Shown here: positions 61,615 through 64,000 of the stretch, in pieces
Layout: each line of letters begins with the position of its first letter
Numbering within the stretch: the stretch's first letter is position 1
Source: Candidatus Poribacteria bacterium WGA-3G
GTDB taxonomy: Bacteria > Poribacteria > WGA-4E > WGA-3G
Direction: 5' to 3'
NCBI GenBank assembly: GCA_000406005.1
Contig: ASZN01000001.1
Span: forward strand, 1-64,000
Length of the DNA stretch: 64,000 nt
Position numbers and translations under genes: made by a program
Notes under the pieces: generated by a model
Told to the model about the DNA's origin: nothing
What the model saw: only the letters and a program-made list of their open reading frames with translations
Database searches by the model: none

Positions 61615-61830
61615 ATGAACGATATGAATTATTGGAAACTCCTCCGTAGCACAGCCGTTTTGACGATCATGTTTTGTGTCGGAATTTTTCTCTATGCAAG
61701 ATGGGACCTCAAACGTTTTGCGGAATCCCTCGGCGAACCGCCACCACCTATTTCAGAAAAAATGGAGTCAACAGAAAACCCTAACGAACAAACAACCTTA
61801 GGAAAAACAGTGACATTCAAAACCGATTAG
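61615..61830 (+). CDS. Small single-pass membrane protein
   Basis: From MNDMNYWKLLRST there is one hydrophobic segment (about 11-28, TAVLTIMFCVGIFLYA), then a soluble tail with EPPPPISEKMES and a Thr-rich end. I prefer this start (71 residues) to one 63 bases upstream because GAGAG lies close before it and the N-terminus then leads into the membrane segment. It lies 129 bases upstream of the ABC permease. No family is recognised. Confidence 0.6.
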   Translation: MNDMNYWKLLRSTAVLTIMFCVGIFLYARWDLKRFAESLGEPPPPISEKMESTENPNEQTTLGKTVTFKTD

Positions 61831-61959
61831 AAACCTTTCAGTGTTAGCGGTGTATAATTGCGCAAAGAACCGAAGTTCTACCTTATATCACTTTGCCAAC
61901 GTTACACGATCATTTGTTTCAAATTTTACGACACTTTACTATAGAATGAGGGTGCGCTA

Positions 61960-63450
61960 ATGTTAATGACCTTAATTCAGAAAGAGATTATGCATCACAT
62001 CCTGAGTGCGCGGTTCGCCGCGCTGCTGCTGATGTGTGTCCTGCTCATCCCGCTCAACTTGCATATCAATTACCATCATTATCTCCAACGCCAAATCGAC
62101 TATCAAGAACAAGAAGTGCTGAAAGACGAAGACACGCTTGAAGACGCAAATGGTAAGGAAGGGACAGGTACGAAACACAGATTTAGCTTTACTGCCAAAA
62201 CGGCGACGGATCCGAATTTTGAAGTTTCCAAGCTGATTCTTAAACCGACACCTTTAAGTGTGTTTGCAACAGGTTTAGAATCTGCCCTTCCGCGTTATCT
62301 CGGTATGACACGCAATGGAATCACGCGCGGTGAAGCGTCACTGTCCACCGCACCAATCGCCTTTCTTTTGGGACATCTCGACTTTGTGTTTGTCGTCAGC
62401 ACCGTCTTTAGTCTACTGGCATTATTGTTTACGTTTGATGCCGTTGCAGGCGAAAGAGAAGCGGGAACACTTCGGATAACGCTCGCCAATGCACTGCCAC
62501 GCGATATCTTTTTGTGGAGCAAGCTCATCGGTGGATACCTTGTATTTATCCTTCCGTTCTTAATCTCGTTAATCATCGGTTTACTCGTGCTCGTCTGGCA
62601 AGGCTTCCCACTCGGTGAACCGGACATCTTTCTCCGTATCCTCTGCCTTATCTTTGTCTCACTGCTCTATATTGCGGTCTTTTTTGCGCTGGGGGCGGTG
62701 ATCTCAATCTATTTCGACAGTTCTAAGACAGCACTTATCGTCGCCTTTACTGTCTGGGTTTTCGCTGTCCTAATTTTACCGCGTGTCGGGTTCCTCGCTG
62801 CGCAAATTGTCGCCCCGACTTCAACAGCGGAAAGCGTCTACAGGGAAAAAACAGCGAGACGATCGGAATTGCGTGACGCCCTCGCAGCGAAAAGAGGCAA
62901 AATGATGAGTGAAGTGTTCTCCGAAATGATGCGGGAATCTAACGTCACACCGGGATCGAAAACTGGGGCCATCGCGGTATTCGACTCAGCGCATATAGAT
63001 AAAGTGAATGAGGAGATGGCACCTCTTGAAGAGGAAGCCCGGTTAAAATACCGGGACCTCGCGGCGCGACTCGATAGACGTTATCAGCAAGAGAGAAAAC
63101 GCCAAGATACAATCGGCGTCAATTTCTCCCGAATCACCCCGACAGCCTCCTTCATTTTTCTTGCAACGGACACTACGCAAACCGGTCAAACGAAAAAAAA
63201 TACCTACTTCCAGACAGGAACTCGCTACTATGAGACACTTGACTCGGAAATATTCAGCAAGATGTCAGAAGATCCAGGGTCCCATATCCATAAAGAGGAT
63301 ATTCCACCTCCCATGCCGCCACCGCCGCTCGCGGAGCCGGCCTTAGAAGAGACGCTCCAACACGCTGCCCTCGATCTACTGCTGCTCTGTTTCTTCGCAA
63401 TCGTGCTAACAACCGTGGCGTTTCTGAAATTCTTCCGTATGGATATTTGA
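61960..63450 (+). CDS. ABC-2 type transporter permease (DUF3526-like)
   Basis: The 496-residue protein has one N-terminal helix, a large soluble loop, then helices from about 130 with the ABC-2 motif FTFDAVAGEREAGTLRITLA and LWSKLIGGYLVFILPF. A second long soluble, coiled region (about 285-470) precedes a last helix. This layout is like DUF3526 permeases of gliding-type or copper-type exporters. No ATPase subunit is adjacent, so it must be supplied from elsewhere. An ECF sigma gene follows after 57 bases with its own promoter. Confidence 0.85.
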   Translation: MLMTLIQKEIMHHILSARFAALLLMCVLLIPLNLHINYHHYLQRQIDYQEQEVLKDEDTLEDANGKEGTGTKHRFSFTAKTATDPNFEVSKLILKPTPLSVFATGLESALPRYLGMTRNGITRGEASLSTAPIAFLLGHLDFVFVVSTVFSLLALLFTFDAVAGEREAGTLRITLANALPRDIFLWSKLIGGYLVFILPFLISLIIGLLVLVWQGFPLGEPDIFLRILCLIFVSLLYIAVFFALGAVISIYFDSSKTALIVAFTVWVFAVLILPRVGFLAAQIVAPTSTAESVYREKTARRSELRDALAAKRGKMMSEVFSEMMRESNVTPGSKTGAIAVFDSAHIDKVNEEMAPLEEEARLKYRDLAARLDRRYQQERKRQDTIGVNFSRITPTASFIFLATDTTQTGQTKKNTYFQTGTRYYETLDSEIFSKMSEDPGSHIHKEDIPPPMPPPPLAEPALEETLQHAALDLLLLCFFAIVLTTVAFLKFFRMDI

Positions 63451-63475
63451 GGAAAAACAGACAAAATGGTATAAT
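63447..63475 (+). promoter_or_regulatory. Promoter of the ECF sigma factor gene
   Basis: TTGAGG (63447-63452) and TATAAT (63470-63475) are exactly 17 bases apart. The -35 overlaps the stop codon of the permease gene, 56-61 bases before the sigma ATG. Confidence 0.6.
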
Positions 63476-63507
63476 ACCGTTCAACCCATTAATCATGGAG
63501 AATCCTG

Positions 63508-64000
63508 ATGGAAAGAGATGATCTTCAACTGATTCGCAGCACCTTGTCTGGCAACGATGAGGCATTCAGCACTTTGATTCAAAAATACCAAAAGCGTGTG
63601 CATGCACTCGCATGGCGGAAGATCGGTGATTTTCACCACGCCGAAGAAATTACACAAGACACTTTCCTGCAAGCGTACAAAAAGCTTTCTACACTTAAGA
63701 ACCCGAATCAGTTTGCTGGATGGCTCTATGTCATTGCAAATCGACTCTGCCTGAATTGGATGCGAAAGAAAAAACCTGCAATGCAATCGCTGGACAGCAC
63801 ATCCGCGGCAGAAGCAGAAAGATCCTCCTACACCCACTATGTATCGGAGCATCGCGAGACAGAAGCCTCCGAACATCGGAGTGAAATCGTCAAAAAACTC
63901 CTCGCCAGACTCCCAGAGAGCGAACGGACGGTAATGACACTCTACTATCTCGGCGAAATGCCAGCAAAGGAGATTGGTAAGTTCTTAGGGGTGTCTGTGA
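63508..64000 (+). CDS. ECF-type sigma-70 factor (3' end outside the window)
   Basis: The 164 visible residues start MERDDLQLIRSTLSGNDEAF. Region 2 shows LIQKYQKRVHALAWRKIG and AEEITQDTFLQAYKKLSTL, then FAGWLYVIANRLCLNWMRKK. After a Ser/Glu linker, region 4 begins with LARLPESERTVMTLYYLGEM and AKEIGKFLGVSV, where the window ends before the recognition helix is complete. GGAG lies 7 bases before the ATG. The linker is longer than in minimal ECF factors. No anti-sigma gene is visible. Confidence 0.9.
   Translation, partial: MERDDLQLIRSTLSGNDEAFSTLIQKYQKRVHALAWRKIGDFHHAEEITQDTFLQAYKKLSTLKNPNQFAGWLYVIANRLCLNWMRKKKPAMQSLDSTSAAEAERSSYTHYVSEHRETEASEHRSEIVKKLLARLPESERTVMTLYYLGEMPAKEIGKFLGVSV

Overview
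The window reads as a GC-moderate Gram-negative-type chromosome segment. Four TonB-dependent receptors and several lipoproteins imply an outer membrane. The gene mix is phytanoyl-CoA dioxygenases, enolase-superfamily and Gfo/Idh/MocA enzymes, a DUF1501/DUF1800 pair, NHL and TPR-propeller proteins, and intergenic DNA full of short palindromic repeats. This mix resembles Candidatus Poribacteria and related sponge-associated or marine bacteria. The taxonomic guess is inference from gene content; no rRNA or marker phylogeny is available here.

Region by region. (1) 113-11322 is a complex I operon, nuoC-D-(coiled-coil protein)-H-I-J-K-L-(58-aa membrane protein)-M-N. It has no nuoE/F/G at the usual place, a long insertion in NuoI and His-rich loops in NuoL. 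(2) 11396-11560 holds tRNA-Gln(CUG) and tRNA-Glu(CUC) behind a clear sigma70 promoter, followed by a YyaL/DUF255-type protein. (3) 13.7-25.0 kb is a defence-like island. It contains a GIY-YIG-like gene bounded by perfect 19-bp inverted repeats, a type III restriction subunit (Res), a ParA-like ATPase with a HEPN protein, a small beta-domain protein, the type III methyltransferase (Mod), and an overlapping trio of STAS-like DUF4325, an AAA/OLD-like ATPase and a nuclease-like small protein. (4) 25.0-37.3 kb carries two PhyH dioxygenases, then sugar/alcohol catabolism (MR/MLE enolase, two zinc MDR dehydrogenases, aldo/keto reductase, NagA, sugar isomerase/epimerase, Gfo/Idh/MocA), a methyltransferase and FdhD. 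(5) 37.3-42.9 kb has a TPR/propeller protein, HrpB helicase behind a probably leaderless promoter, and a TolB-like propeller protein. (6) 42.9-57.3 kb is an envelope block: four tandem paralogous lipoproteins in one operon, then four paralogous TonB receptors with a decayed protease-TPR gene among them. (7) 57.5-64 kb has an NHL protein, DUF1501, DUF1800, a small membrane protein, an ABC-2 permease and the start of an ECF sigma factor.

The intergenic DNA is unusual. At least five families of short repeats recur. One is 120-bp elements with AGGACTTACGCA-type terminal inverted repeats whose hairpin cores differ in sequence but keep the stem. Others are 76-77-bp elements ending in AACCGCAAGG, hairpin words such as GCGACTTGTAGTCGC, a 31-bp-period array of 11 units, and a 131-bp tandem duplication. 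Several of these supply gene signals: a ribosome binding site before nuoL, the stop codon of the DUF1501 gene, and a false N-terminal extension of the aldo/keto reductase.

The best candidates for an undescribed system are the DUF4325-ATPase-small protein trio directly behind mod, and the ParA-HEPN pair lying between res and mod. Both are inferred from domain patterns and gene overlap only.
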